Assembly (NCBI RefSeq): GCF_036127095.1
Contig: NZ_CP108006.1
Location: 3,534,001 to 3,598,000, forward strand
From: Streptomyces sp. NBC_00335
GTDB lineage: Bacteria; Actinomycetota; Actinomycetes; Streptomycetales; Streptomycetaceae
Direction: 5' to 3'
DNA: 64,000 nt
The position numbers were made by a program, and so were the translations under genes. The first letter of the stretch is position 1. Each line of letters begins with the position of its first letter. The notes under the pieces are model-generated. The model was not told the DNA's origin, searched no databases, and worked only from the letters and a program-made list of their open reading frames with translations. Positions 24,227 to 32,572 of this stretch are shown in pieces.

Positions 24227-26656
24227 GTGCAGGTCCACGCCGCGCAGGGAAGCATGGCTGCGTACCGCGTCGACCACATCACCTACCAGGCCGCTCCCCG
24301 GCATGCCGTCTCCTGGCCGCACCAGGTCGGGGTGATCCCCCGCCGGGCCGGTTCGTTCCAGGACCGGGCCGAGGTGCATCACCTGCGCTCCGCCGTGGAG
24401 GGCGGGGGCGCGGCGGTCCCCTGCCAGGTCCTGGCCGGGATGGGCGGGGTGGGCAAGACCCAGCTCGCGGCCGACCACGCCCGCCACGTCTGGGCCGACG
24501 GACAGGTCGACCTGCTGGTCTGGATCACCGCCGCCACCCGCCAGGCCGTCATCGACGCCTACGCCCAGGCGGCCGCCGACATCCTGCACACGGACCCCGC
24601 CGACCCGGAGCGGGCCGCGCGGGCGTTCCTGGCCTGGCTCGAACCCAAGCCCGTACCCGGCCCCCGCTGGCTGATCGTCCTGGACGACGTCGCCGACCCG
24701 GGCGACCTGCGCGACCTGTGGCCACCGGCCCATCCACACGGCCGGACCCTGGTCACCACCCGCCGCCGCGACGCCGCCCTCGCCACGCACGGCCGTCTGG
24801 TCCCGGTGGGCCTGTTCACCCCGGCCGAGGCCACCGCCCACCTCCAGCAGGCCCTGGCCGCCCAGGGCCGCCGCGAACCCGAAGCGAACCTCGCCGCCCT
24901 GGCCCACGACCTCGGTCACCTGCCGCTCGCCCTGTCCCAGGCCGCCGCCTACCTCACCGACACCCACATCACGGTCGCCCGCTACCGGGCCCGCCTCGCC
25001 GACCGCGCGCGCCGCCTGGCCGACCTGCTCCCCGAGCCCGGCGCCCTGCCCGATGACCAGCCGACCCCCGCGGCGGCCGCCTGGTCCCTGTCCGTGGACC
25101 GCGCGGACGAACTCCGCCCGGCCGGACTGGCCCGCCCCATGCTCGAATTCGCCGCGATGCTCGACCCGAACGGGATCCCGCACCGGGTCCTGACCTGCGA
25201 TCTGGTCCTCAGGTGCCTCACGGTCCAACGATCCCTCCGCAACAGCCACGGCCCCGCCCAGGAACTCCCCGCGGGCACCGAGGAGGAGGCGGTCACCGAG
25301 GAGGAGGCGGTCGACGCCCTGCGGGCCCTGCACCGGCTGAGCCTGATCGACCACTCCCCCGCCGAAGCCCACCAGGCCGTACGCGTCCACCAGCTCGTCC
25401 AGCGGACCGTCCGCGACCCCCTCGACCCCGACCACCGGGTCCTGCTCGCGCACATCGCCGCGCAGGCCCTGACCGACACCTGGCCCGACACCGAGCTCGA
25501 CGCCGGCCTGGCCAGCGCCCTGCGCGCCAACACCACCGCCTTGATGGCGTGCGCCGGAAGCGCCCTGTACCAGCCCGTCGTCAACCCGGTGTTGTACCGC
25601 CTCGGTGAAAGCCTCGGAGAGTCCGGGCAAGTGGCCGCGACCATCCGCCACTTCCAGCACCTCACGGACACATCCACCCGCCTCGTGGGCCCGGACGACC
25701 CCGGCACGCTCGCCTGCCGGTCCTACCTCGCCACGTGGCGCGGGGAAGCGGGGGACACCGCCGGGGCCGCGGAGGCGGCCGCCCTCCTGCTGGAGGACGA
25801 GCTGAGGGTTCTCGGCCCCGACCACCCCAACACCCTCGCCACCCGTTCCAGCCTCGCCGGTCTTCAGGGAAGGGCGGGGGATCCGGGCGGAGCCGCGGCC
25901 GCGTTCGGCGCCCTGTTGAAGGACCAATTGCGGGCCTTGGGCCCGGACCACGCCTCCACCCTCGCCGGCCGGAGCAACCTTGCCCAGTGGCTCGGCGAGG
26001 CCGGGGACGCGACCAGGGCCGCGGCCGCGTTCGCCGACCTCGTGCAGGACTACCTGCGGGTACGGGGCCCGGACCACCGCGGCACCCTCACCATCCGGAG
26101 CAACTGGGCGAGCTGGCACGGTCACGCGGGTGATCCGGCGGGAGCGGCGGCCGCATTCGCCGACTTGCTGGAGGACCGCCTGCGGGTACTGGGCCCGGAC
26201 CACCCCGACACCCTCTCCACCCGGCACAACCTGGCCAACTGGCACGGGGAGGCAGGCAATCCGAGCGGGGCCGCCACCACACTCGCCGTCCTACTGGAGG
26301 ACTACCTGCGGGTACTGGGCCCGGACCACCCGCACACGCTCACCACCCGGGCCCAACTCGCCGAATGGCAGGGGGTGGCAGGGGATCCGGGTGGGGCCGC
26401 CGAGGCAACCGCGGCACTCCTGGAAGACCAGCTGCGCATATTGAGCCCGGACCACCCGGAAACCCTCACCACCCGGCTCCAACTCGCCTGCTGGCAGTTG
26501 ACGGCGGGGGATACGGAAGCGGCCGTCAAGGCGACCATGGCACTCCTGAGGGACCAGCTGCGCGTACTGGGGCCGGACCACCCCGACACCCTCGCGGTCC
26601 AGGCCCTGGTCGCCGACTGGCGTCGTGCGGCGGGGGTTGCGACCGGGGAGCTCTGA
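24227..26656 (+). CDS. STAND NTPase: NB-ARC domain with TPR repeats
   Basis: An 809-residue NLR-like ATPase. The order is a short N-terminal motif (QVHAAQGSMAAYRVDHITYQ), a P-loop GMGGVGKTQLA at about residues 70-80, Walker B LIVLDDV near 150, a TTRRRD sensor near 178 and GHLPLALSQAAAYL. A winged-helix-like region follows. From about residue 485 to the end there are roughly eight 42-residue TPR units of the form LL-D-LR-LGPDHP-TL-TR--LA-W-GEAGD. The GTG at 24227 keeps the N-terminal motif; ATG 24254 is the alternative. It starts 45 bp after the small protein, pointing to one operon. Such proteins oligomerise on sensing a ligand or phage product. Confidence 0.88.
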   Translation: MQVHAAQGSMAAYRVDHITYQAAPRHAVSWPHQVGVIPRRAGSFQDRAEVHHLRSAVEGGGAAVPCQVLAGMGGVGKTQLAADHARHVWADGQVDLLVWITAATRQAVIDAYAQAAADILHTDPADPERAARAFLAWLEPKPVPGPRWLIVLDDVADPGDLRDLWPPAHPHGRTLVTTRRRDAALATHGRLVPVGLFTPAEATAHLQQALAAQGRREPEANLAALAHDLGHLPLALSQAAAYLTDTHITVARYRARLADRARRLADLLPEPGALPDDQPTPAAAAWSLSVDRADELRPAGLARPMLEFAAMLDPNGIPHRVLTCDLVLRCLTVQRSLRNSHGPAQELPAGTEEEAVTEEEAVDALRALHRLSLIDHSPAEAHQAVRVHQLVQRTVRDPLDPDHRVLLAHIAAQALTDTWPDTELDAGLASALRANTTALMACAGSALYQPVVNPVLYRLGESLGESGQVAATIRHFQHLTDTSTRLVGPDDPGTLACRSYLATWRGEAGDTAGAAEAAALLLEDELRVLGPDHPNTLATRSSLAGLQGRAGDPGGAAAAFGALLKDQLRALGPDHASTLAGRSNLAQWLGEAGDATRAAAAFADLVQDYLRVRGPDHRGTLTIRSNWASWHGHAGDPAGAAAAFADLLEDRLRVLGPDHPDTLSTRHNLANWHGEAGNPSGAATTLAVLLEDYLRVLGPDHPHTLTTRAQLAEWQGVAGDPGGAAEATAALLEDQLRILSPDHPETLTTRLQLACWQLTAGDTEAAVKATMALLRDQLRVLGPDHPDTLAVQALVADWRRAAGVATGEL

Positions 26657-26726
26657 GGGTCGCCCGCACAAGGCGGACACCGTCCCGGTGTTGCGCGGGC
26701 ATCGGCCGCGACTGCGCTCCCCGCCC

Positions 26727-27155
26727 TCACAAGCACGCCCACACCGTCTTCCCCGGCCCGCCCTGCGCCCTCGGCGTGACGCCCCACTCCCGCGCCAGGG
26801 CCCGTACGAGCACCAGCCCGCGCCCGCCCTCCGCCGACCAGGGGTCCACCGCCGCCTCCCCCTCGGGCGGCAGCCGGTCCCCCCGGGCGTCGCTCACCTC
26901 GATCCGGACCCGCAGCCCGTCGTAGCCGAGCCGCACCTCGAAGTCCCGGCCGGACACCCGCCCGTGCAGCACGGCGTTCGCGGCCAGCTCCCCCACCACC
27001 AGCTCCGCGTCCTCGGCGAGGCCGCAGCCGTGCGGGATCCCCCAGGCGGCGAGCTGCACCCCGGCCAGCCGCCGGGCGAGCCGGGCCCCGCGCGGGGTGG
27101 CGGAAAGGCGCTGCCGGAACTCCGCCGGTGCCATGTCACTCAATTCGGTCGTCAC
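26727..27155 (-). CDS. RsbW-like ATP-binding anti-sigma/regulatory kinase
   Basis: A 142-residue GHKL-fold protein. The N-box ELAANAVLHG, G1-like VSDARGD and G2-like GGRGLVLVRALA are present in order. Streptomyces carry many such HATPase_c_2 proteins, often beside XRE-DUF5753/DUF397 genes, exactly as here. It probably phosphorylates or sequesters an anti-sigma antagonist or other regulator. The start at 27155 faces the XRE gene start 119 bp away, giving a shared divergent promoter. Confidence 0.88.
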   Translation of the reverse strand: MTTELSDMAPAEFRQRLSATPRGARLARRLAGVQLAAWGIPHGCGLAEDAELVVGELAANAVLHGRVSGRDFEVRLGYDGLRVRIEVSDARGDRLPPEGEAAVDPWSAEGGRGLVLVRALAREWGVTPRAQGGPGKTVWACL

Positions 27156-27273
27156 CTCACCGAGCGTGGCCGGTCCGCCGTACGCTTTCCAGCAACGGCG
27201 GCGCTACGGGGAACCCCCGTAGGACCGGCGGCGGTTGCGTGTACGGCCCGTACGGACGAGGGCGGATCAGCCT

Positions 27274-28143
27274 ATGAACGACCTGTCGGAGCGCGAGGAA
27301 GAGCCGGAACGACCCGTGGAGGTCGACGGCACCGCGTACCTCTTCAAGGCGCTCGGCAAAATCATCAAGGTGCTGCGGGAACGGGCGGGCCTCCAGCAGA
27401 AGGAGCTCGCGGCGCTCGTACACGTGGGAGAGGACCTGGTGTCCTCCATCGAGCGGGGCGTACGGACACCCCAGCCGGACTTCCTGAAGAACGTCGACAA
27501 GGCGCTCGGCGCCGAGGGCGTCCTGCTCGCCGCCATCCCGGACGTGACGGAGGCGTTGAAGCGGGCGCGGACCCGGCATCCGGACTGGTTCCGGAAGTTC
27601 GCGGACGCGGAGGCGGGGTCAGTGGCGCTGCACTACTACGCCGCTCAGGCCATACCCGGACTGCTCCAGACCGAGGCATACGCGCGGGCCGTATTCCGGC
27701 ATCGCCGGCCGGTACTGGACGAGGGAACCATCGAGAAGCGGGTGTCAGACCGACTAGCCCGACAGGCAATCCTTGAACAGTGGCCTGCCCCCACGTTCAG
27801 CTTCGTCCTTGAACACTCCATCCTGCTCCGCCTCACGGGCGGACCGGAGGTCCGGCGGGAGCAACTGCAGCGCCTCCTCCAGATCGGCCGGCTCCGCACC
27901 GTGCACCTCCAGGTGATGCCGACCGAATTGGACGAACACCCGGGCCTGGAAGGTGCGTTCACCCTTCTCCGACCCAAAGGACGCAACGAGGTTGCCTACA
28001 CGGAGACCTACGGCCACGCGAACCTCATCACGGACCCCGAACGGGTGCGGATCTACACCGAGCGCTATGGGATCATCCGGGCACAGGCACTCACGCCACA
28101 CGAGTCACTGGCCCTGATCGAGAAGTTGCTGGGAGAACTATGA
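27274..28143 (+). CDS. XRE family regulator with DUF5753 domain
   Basis: A 289-residue regulator. An N-terminal helix-turn-helix (LGKIIKVLRERAGLQQKELAALVHVGEDLVSSIERGVR, read as residues about 26-65) is followed by a DUF5753 sensing domain with QAIPGLLQTEAYARAVF, VSDRLARQAIL, FVLEHSILLR and the closing ESLALIEKLL. The ATG at 27274 comes after GGCGGA; the upstream frame is the promoter zone. Its stop overlaps the DUF397 gene start by 4 bp (ATGA), the classic WhiJ/AbaA-like pair in which the small protein antagonises the regulator. Confidence 0.93.
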   Translation: MNDLSEREEEPERPVEVDGTAYLFKALGKIIKVLRERAGLQQKELAALVHVGEDLVSSIERGVRTPQPDFLKNVDKALGAEGVLLAAIPDVTEALKRARTRHPDWFRKFADAEAGSVALHYYAAQAIPGLLQTEAYARAVFRHRRPVLDEGTIEKRVSDRLARQAILEQWPAPTFSFVLEHSILLRLTGGPEVRREQLQRLLQIGRLRTVHLQVMPTELDEHPGLEGAFTLLRPKGRNEVAYTETYGHANLITDPERVRIYTERYGIIRAQALTPHESLALIEKLLGEL

Positions 28144-28388
28144 ACACCACACACCTGGCCTGGTTCAAAAGCAGCTACAGCGGCGGCGAGGGTGGCGAGT
28201 GCCTCGAAGTCGCCTTCGACTGGCGGAAGTCGAGCTACAGCAGCGGCGAAGGCGGCCAGTGCGTCGAGATCGCCGCGTGCGCGGACTCCGTCCACATCCG
28301 GGACTCCAAGGTGACGGCCGGCCCCCAACTCGCCGTCGCCCCCGGCGCCTGGGCCGCGTTCCTCGGCGGGGTCACGGTAGGGGCATAG
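28140..28388 (+). CDS. DUF397 protein with duplicated motif
   Basis: An 82-residue DUF397 protein, usually the partner of XRE-DUF5753 regulators. The family motif W-KSSYS-GEGG-C-E-A occurs twice: WFKSSYSGGEGGECLEVA at residues 8-25 and WRKSSYSSGEGGQCVEIA at about 28-45. The usual VRDSK-like region follows (VHIRDSKVT, GAWAAFLGGV). Normal members have one copy. Overlap with the upstream stop implies coupled synthesis and a fixed ratio of the pair. Confidence 0.9.
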   Translation: MNTTHLAWFKSSYSGGEGGECLEVAFDWRKSSYSSGEGGQCVEIAACADSVHIRDSKVTAGPQLAVAPGAWAAFLGGVTVGA

Positions 28389-28392
28389 GACC

Positions 28393-28421
28393 AGGGGGCC
28401 ACCGCACACGCGTGGCCCCCT
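28393..28421. terminator. Bidirectional hairpin terminator
   Basis: AGGGGGCCAC (28393-28402) pairs perfectly with GTGGCCCCCT (28412-28421) around a 9-nt loop. It sits between the convergent DUF397 gene and small-protein gene. Confidence 0.85.
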
Positions 28422-28438
28422 CGCCTTCCGCTTCCCGC

Positions 28439-28774
28439 TCAGGCCAGCAGGGCCTTGACCGCCGCGATCACCGGAACTCCCGCTTCCCCGACGAGTGTCG
28501 CAATTCCGGAGAACGTCCCGAGGATTCTCCTGAATCTCGCCTCGGGGGGATTGGTCTGGAGCTCTTCCACCGCAGCGTCGATTTCCGCCCGGTCCATGTC
28601 GTCCAGGTGCTGCCTCATCGCCTGGACTTCCTCGATGAGCTTTTCCACCTCCGAAGCCTCCGGCGGATTTCCGCCGACGTATTTGCCTCCGGCCACGATG
28701 TCTCCGGAGCCCGAATGCTTGGCGCTTCCGATGGCCCCGGCACCGGTCACCCTGTACTGATCGCCGGCCATCAT
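28439..28774 (-). CDS. Small DUF6232-partner protein with Gly-rich N-terminal motif
   Basis: A 111-residue protein. The N terminus carries GDQYRVTGAGAIGSAKHSG (residues about 4-22), nearly identical to the C terminus of the upstream membrane protein. A charged helical middle follows (EVEKLIEEVQAMRQHLDDMDRAEIDAAVEEL), then a hydrophobic C-terminal helix GIATLVGEAGVPVIAAVKALLA. The ATG at 28774 overlaps the upstream stop (ATGA). A protein with the same layout is at 37196-37573. The hydrophobic end could insert in membranes; function is unknown. Confidence 0.75.
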   Translation of the reverse strand: MMAGDQYRVTGAGAIGSAKHSGSGDIVAGGKYVGGNPPEASEVEKLIEEVQAMRQHLDDMDRAEIDAAVEELQTNPPEARFRRILGTFSGIATLVGEAGVPVIAAVKALLA

Positions 28775-29292
28775 CGGCCACCTCCCCTGATGTCTCCCGC
28801 ACCGCTGTGCTGGGCCTGGCCGATGGCCCCGGCTCCGTAGACCTTGAACTGGTCTCCCATCACCGCTTCCTTGATGTTGATGGTCACCGGGGCGGCGTCC
28901 GGCCGGCCGATGGCCTTGGTGATCTCGTATACGAGGTTCTCGATCTCGGCGCGGTCCAGTGACCACACGGCGTCGCGCTGGGTGCCGGAGGTGTTGAGGA
29001 CGAGGCCGTACACCGGGGGCGTACCGATCACCTTCACGAGCTGCCAGATCAGCAGCCCGAAGACGGCGACCGCGATGACCCCGGCGACGTTCCCGAAGAT
29101 GGCCACCGCGATGGCGCCGATGACGATGCAGAGCGCCGCCCGGCCGATGAACCTGCGCCAGGCCGCACCCTTGTCCACCTCCAATACACGCTGCCCCACG
29201 TGGGAGATGTTGTGCAACGGATAAGCCTCACCGTCGACCCACAGCACGCCCTCTTGCACACGGACTTGGACCGTCGAATTGTTAACCGCCAT
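28771..29292 (-). CDS. DUF6232 membrane protein with C-terminal Gly-rich motif
   Basis: A 173-residue protein of the DUF6232 type. A short beta region (VQVRVQEGVLWVDGEAYPL then HNISHVG) is followed by two membrane helices (AALCIVIGAIAVAIFGNVAG and VIAVAVFGLLIWQLV). A cytosolic domain with VYGLVLNTSGTQRDAVWSLDRAEIENLV follows, then a tail GDQFKVYGAGAIGQAQHSG. The start ATG at 29292 follows GGGGGGCGCGAA. The tail motif is repeated at the N terminus of the coupled downstream protein. Homologues at 37570 and 38214 have analogous tails. Confidence 0.82.
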   Translation of the reverse strand: MAVNNSTVQVRVQEGVLWVDGEAYPLHNISHVGQRVLEVDKGAAWRRFIGRAALCIVIGAIAVAIFGNVAGVIAVAVFGLLIWQLVKVIGTPPVYGLVLNTSGTQRDAVWSLDRAEIENLVYEITKAIGRPDAAPVTINIKEAVMGDQFKVYGAGAIGQAQHSGAGDIRGGGR

Positions 29293-29551
29293 TTCGCGCC
29301 CCCCTGGCTCTTTTTGGCGTTGACGGCACGAAGTGTAGAGCGGGTAAGACCGGTCAAGTAGGGATTGGACCATTTCGACGTAGTCATGATCCATTCCGGA
29401 TTCCGCTTGACATTCCCGGCGGCGGAATCACTGCTCCCCCGGGCGATTCCGGTCGTCGCGCACGGCCGCCTCCCGGCAAGCGCGCGTGCGCCATGCTGCC
29501 GGTACCGGATCTGGCCGCAGCCCCCGTACCGGCCCACCCGAGGATGCGCGG

Positions 29552-30301
29552 ATGGGGGCCAGTGACGGGCTGCTGATCCTGGGGCTGGTCGCGGGAGGCG
29601 TGCGTGTGGTGCGGCGGCGCGAGGACCAGGGAATGCGCCGTGCACCCGCACGGCCACGCCGGCCACGCCGGCCACGCCGCAGGCCCGGGCGGCCACGCGG
29701 GGTCAGCCGCGCGGTCGTACGGCAGGCCCATCGGCTCCGGGAAAGCGCGGCGCAGCTCCGCGAGGACCACCGCCGTGCGACGGCAGCGGTGGTGGAGGCC
29801 CGGCGCCCGCTCCACGACGCGCAGGTGTACGGATCCCCTAGTCGGGCGGCCGCCGCCGAGGAGTGCGCCGAGGGCGTCGTACGCCTCGACGCGGAACACC
29901 CGGGACCGGACACCATCGCTCTGCTGCGTGCACTGCACGTCCTCGTGGTCGCGGGGCCACAGGCGCGCAGAGCGGTCGAGCGGGCCCGGGCCCTCGGCTA
30001 CCGCCTCACACCCGAGCTGATCGCCACCGCCGCACCCAGCAGTCGGCCGGACCCGCTCAGCCGAGGCCCTGCTCCTGCGCGCAGGCGGTGTCGAAGGCCG
30101 TCAGCCCGAGCGTGCCGTGGATTTCCTGGTACTCGGCGACGATCCTCCAGCCGCGCTGCTCCAGGAGCACCCTGGACTCGTACACCTTGCCCTTCTTGTC
30201 CTTCTTCTGCGTCTTCTTCCCGGCGTCCTTCCAGTCGCGCCTGCCCAGCTCGCGCACCGTGTCATCGAAGCGGGCCAGGTCGGCCGGAATGGCCTCGGTG
30301 A
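29552..30301 (+). CDS. Arg-rich hypothetical protein, doubtful 3' end
   Basis: A 249-residue frame beginning MGASDGLLILGLVAGG, followed by a very basic stretch (RRPRRPRRRPGRPRG), then plausible amphipathic helices (AVVRQAHRLRESAAQLRE, HRRATAAVVEARRPLHDAQ, TIALLRALHVLVVAGPQARRAVERA). From about residue 170 the frame runs 245 bp antisense into the lipoprotein gene and its composition becomes Arg/Ser/Pro noise. A real short protein may exist with a lost stop codon, or the whole frame may be spurious. I do not recognise the family. Confidence 0.4.
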   Translation: MGASDGLLILGLVAGGVRVVRRREDQGMRRAPARPRRPRRPRRRPGRPRGVSRAVVRQAHRLRESAAQLREDHRRATAAVVEARRPLHDAQVYGSPSRAAAAEECAEGVVRLDAEHPGPDTIALLRALHVLVVAGPQARRAVERARALGYRLTPELIATAAPSSRPDPLSRGPAPARRRCRRPSARACRGFPGTRRRSSSRAAPGAPWTRTPCPSCPSSASSSRRPSSRACPARAPCHRSGPGRPEWPR

Positions 30302-30566
30302 AGAACCCCCTGAAGGAGACGACGCACAACCCGGAAGCACTCTCCTCGCCCACCTTGCGCCAATCCGGGTCGGTCGCCGGCGCGCCCGCAGCCGCCGCCG
30401 AGGTGTCGATGTCCGTCTGCACGACCTCCCGCGCGAGCGGCCCGGTGCCCTCCGGCCGGGGTGACACCGGGCCGGACTTGGCCCCCGCCCCCGTACCGCT
30501 GCCGCAGCCCGCGGCTCCGAGCGCGATGACCGCTGTCACCACAACTGCCCACTTCGTCCTGATCAT
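30057..30566 (-). CDS. Lipoprotein, hypothetical
   Basis: A 169-residue predicted lipoprotein with signal MIRTKWAVVVTAVIALGAAGC (lipobox LGAAGC) and a Gly/Pro-rich linker. A compact C-terminal domain contains DPDWRKVGEESASGLCVVSF, FFTEAIPADLARFDDTV, a Lys-rich loop KKTQKKDKKGKVYE and LLEQRGWRIVAEYQEIHG. No enzyme motif is seen. The neighbouring minus-strand gene upstream is an unrelated acyl-CoA ligase about 100 bp away. Confidence 0.8.
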   Translation of the reverse strand: MIRTKWAVVVTAVIALGAAGCGSGTGAGAKSGPVSPRPEGTGPLAREVVQTDIDTSAAAAGAPATDPDWRKVGEESASGLCVVSFRGFFTEAIPADLARFDDTVRELGRRDWKDAGKKTQKKDKKGKVYESRVLLEQRGWRIVAEYQEIHGTLGLTAFDTACAQEQGLG

Positions 30567-30671
30567 GGCCCCGCCCCCAGGTCAGGGGGTCGTTCGCCCC
30601 CGTGTTCGAGGGAGGGAGTCTGCCACGGTGCACCGGTGGAGCCGCCCCCGGCCCCTCCGGCAGGAGCCGGG

Positions 30672-32435
30672 TCAGCCGTACAGTTCCTCGATCTCGCGCG
30701 CGTACCGCTCCGCGACCGCCCGGCGGCGGAGCTTCAGGGTCGGGGTGAGGGTGCCCGCCTCGACGGTGAACTCCTCGGGCAGGACCCTGAAGGCGCGGAC
30801 GCGGGCCGGGCGGGAGACCGTGGCGTTGGCCGCCTCGACCGCTCCCGCGACGAGGGCCCGTACGGCCGGGTGGTCACCGGGGGCGGCGGGGTCCAGGGTC
30901 ACCGACTCGCGGGCCGCCCAGGCGGCGATCTCCTCCGCGTCCAGGGTGATCAGGGCCACCGGGTGGGGGCGGCGGTCGCCGATCATGACCGCGCGCGAGA
31001 CGTAGCGGGAGCGCTGGACGGCGAACTCCAGCTCGGTGGGGGTGATGTTCTTGCCCGCCGAGGTGATGATCAGCTCCTTCTTGCGGCCGGTGATGTGGAG
31101 GTAGCCGTCCGCGTCGACCTCCCCCAGGTCACCGGTGTGCAGCCAGCCCTCCCCGTCCAGCGCCTCCGCCGTCGCGGTGCCGTTGGCGTGGTACCCCGGG
31201 AAAATCATCGGGCCCCGGGCCAGCACCTCCCCGTCCCCCGCGATGCGGACCTCGCAGCCGGCGATCGGTCGGCCCACCGATCCGTAGCGGAGCCCGTCCG
31301 GGTGGTTGAGGCTGATGACCCCGCCCGACTCCGTCATGCCGTACCCCTCGAAGACCGCGATCCCGCAGGCCCGCAGGAAGTCGAGGGTGGCCGGGGCGAT
31401 CGGGGCCCCGCCCGTCAGCGCCCATTTCAGGCGGCCCCCGAAGGCGCCCCTGACCAGGGAGTACAGGGACTTGTCGGCGGCCTCGTACGCCTCACGGTCC
31501 TCGGCCGGCAGTCGGCCCTCCGCGGCCAGCACCCCGAGCCGGACCGCCTCCGCGAAGCGGGCGCCGCCGCCCTCCTGGGACTCCGCGAGGGAGAGCACCA
31601 CGGAGTGCAGCTTCTCGAACAACCGCGGTACGGACGGCAGATGGGTCGGCCGGGCCTCGGCGAGCTCGCCGATGACGTCCTCGATGCGGCCGCCGAAGTA
31701 GCAGAGCTCCCCGCCCTCCAGGAGGGTGGTGAACTGGATCAGCTGGGCCAGCAGGTGGGCGAGCGGCAGGTAGAGGTACGTGGAGTCCCCCGGGCCGCCC
31801 TTGACGAGCGGGAGGGTGGCGTCCTGGATCGCGCCGAGGTTGGCGTGCGTGAGGCGGCAGCCCTTGGGCAGGCCGGTGGTGCCCGAGGTGTAGACGATGG
31901 AGGCGTCGGCCGCGGGGTCCACCGCCGCGGCCCGGGCCAGCAGCTCGGCTTCCGGCGCCGGGCCCGGGAGGGCGCGCAGCCCGTCCATCTCCACCACCGC
32001 GCGCAGCGCGGGGAGCTGCGCACGCAGCGCCTCCACCCGGGCGGCCTGCGCGGCGTCGTCGCAGACGACCATCACGGCGGCGGAGTCCGACAGCACCCAG
32101 GCGAGCTCCTCCTCCCCGGCCGTCGGGTACACCGGCACGAGGACGGCTCCCGCGGCCAGGACCCCGAAGTGGGTGTACGTCCACTCCGGCCGGGTCTCCG
32201 CGAGCACCGCGACGCGCTCGCCGGGGGCGACCCCGAGGCCGAGCAGAGCGCGCCCGGACTCCCTTACACGGGCGCGGAGTTGACCGTAGGAGACCGTGCT
32301 CCAGCCGCTGGATGCTCCCTCCCCGCCCTTGTGGCGCAGCGCCGTCTCGGCCGCGTACCGCTCGCCCGTCCACTCCGTGAACAGCGCCAGCGTGCGCGGC
32401 CGCACGGCTCCGTCCGTCTCGCTCACCGGTTCCAT
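30672..32435 (-). CDS. Long-chain fatty-acid-CoA ligase (AMP-forming)
   Basis: A 587-residue ANL-superfamily enzyme activating fatty acids to acyl-CoA via acyl-AMP. The AMP motif YTSGTTGLPKGCRLTHAN is at about residues 190-207, FEGYGMTESGG near 350, and GEVLARGPMIFPGYHANG, the YLHITGRKKELI hinge and NITPTELE near the C terminus complete it. It is shorter at the C-terminal end than canonical FadD but complete for the type. The ATG at 32435 has GAGGAG upstream; GTG 32426 and ATG 32453 are alternatives. It is divergent from the AraC gene, with a 137-bp shared promoter region. Confidence 0.93.
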   Translation of the reverse strand: MEPVSETDGAVRPRTLALFTEWTGERYAAETALRHKGGEGASSGWSTVSYGQLRARVRESGRALLGLGVAPGERVAVLAETRPEWTYTHFGVLAAGAVLVPVYPTAGEEELAWVLSDSAAVMVVCDDAAQAARVEALRAQLPALRAVVEMDGLRALPGPAPEAELLARAAAVDPAADASIVYTSGTTGLPKGCRLTHANLGAIQDATLPLVKGGPGDSTYLYLPLAHLLAQLIQFTTLLEGGELCYFGGRIEDVIGELAEARPTHLPSVPRLFEKLHSVVLSLAESQEGGGARFAEAVRLGVLAAEGRLPAEDREAYEAADKSLYSLVRGAFGGRLKWALTGGAPIAPATLDFLRACGIAVFEGYGMTESGGVISLNHPDGLRYGSVGRPIAGCEVRIAGDGEVLARGPMIFPGYHANGTATAEALDGEGWLHTGDLGEVDADGYLHITGRKKELIITSAGKNITPTELEFAVQRSRYVSRAVMIGDRRPHPVALITLDAEEIAAWAARESVTLDPAAPGDHPAVRALVAGAVEAANATVSRPARVRAFRVLPEEFTVEAGTLTPTLKLRRRAVAERYAREIEELYG

Positions 32436-32572
32436 CGGGCTCCTCGAACTCATCGGGGTCGCCTCCCCCTCGGGTCGTACCGATGACGCTAGGCACCGGG
32501 GTGGCGTCCGCGGCATGACCGGAAGCGTCACCCCCGCTGACCTCAGCGCTCATTGCGGCTACCGTCGGACCC

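Noticed and set aside
23900..26245. 781-codon minus-strand frame opposite the STAND gene
   Set aside because: It is repetitive Gly/Val/Gln with the same period as the TPR units, so it is antisense to the repeats and not a protein.
26600..26727. Possible hairpin after the STAND gene
   Set aside because: GC-rich short complementarity only; no stem is clearly better than chance.
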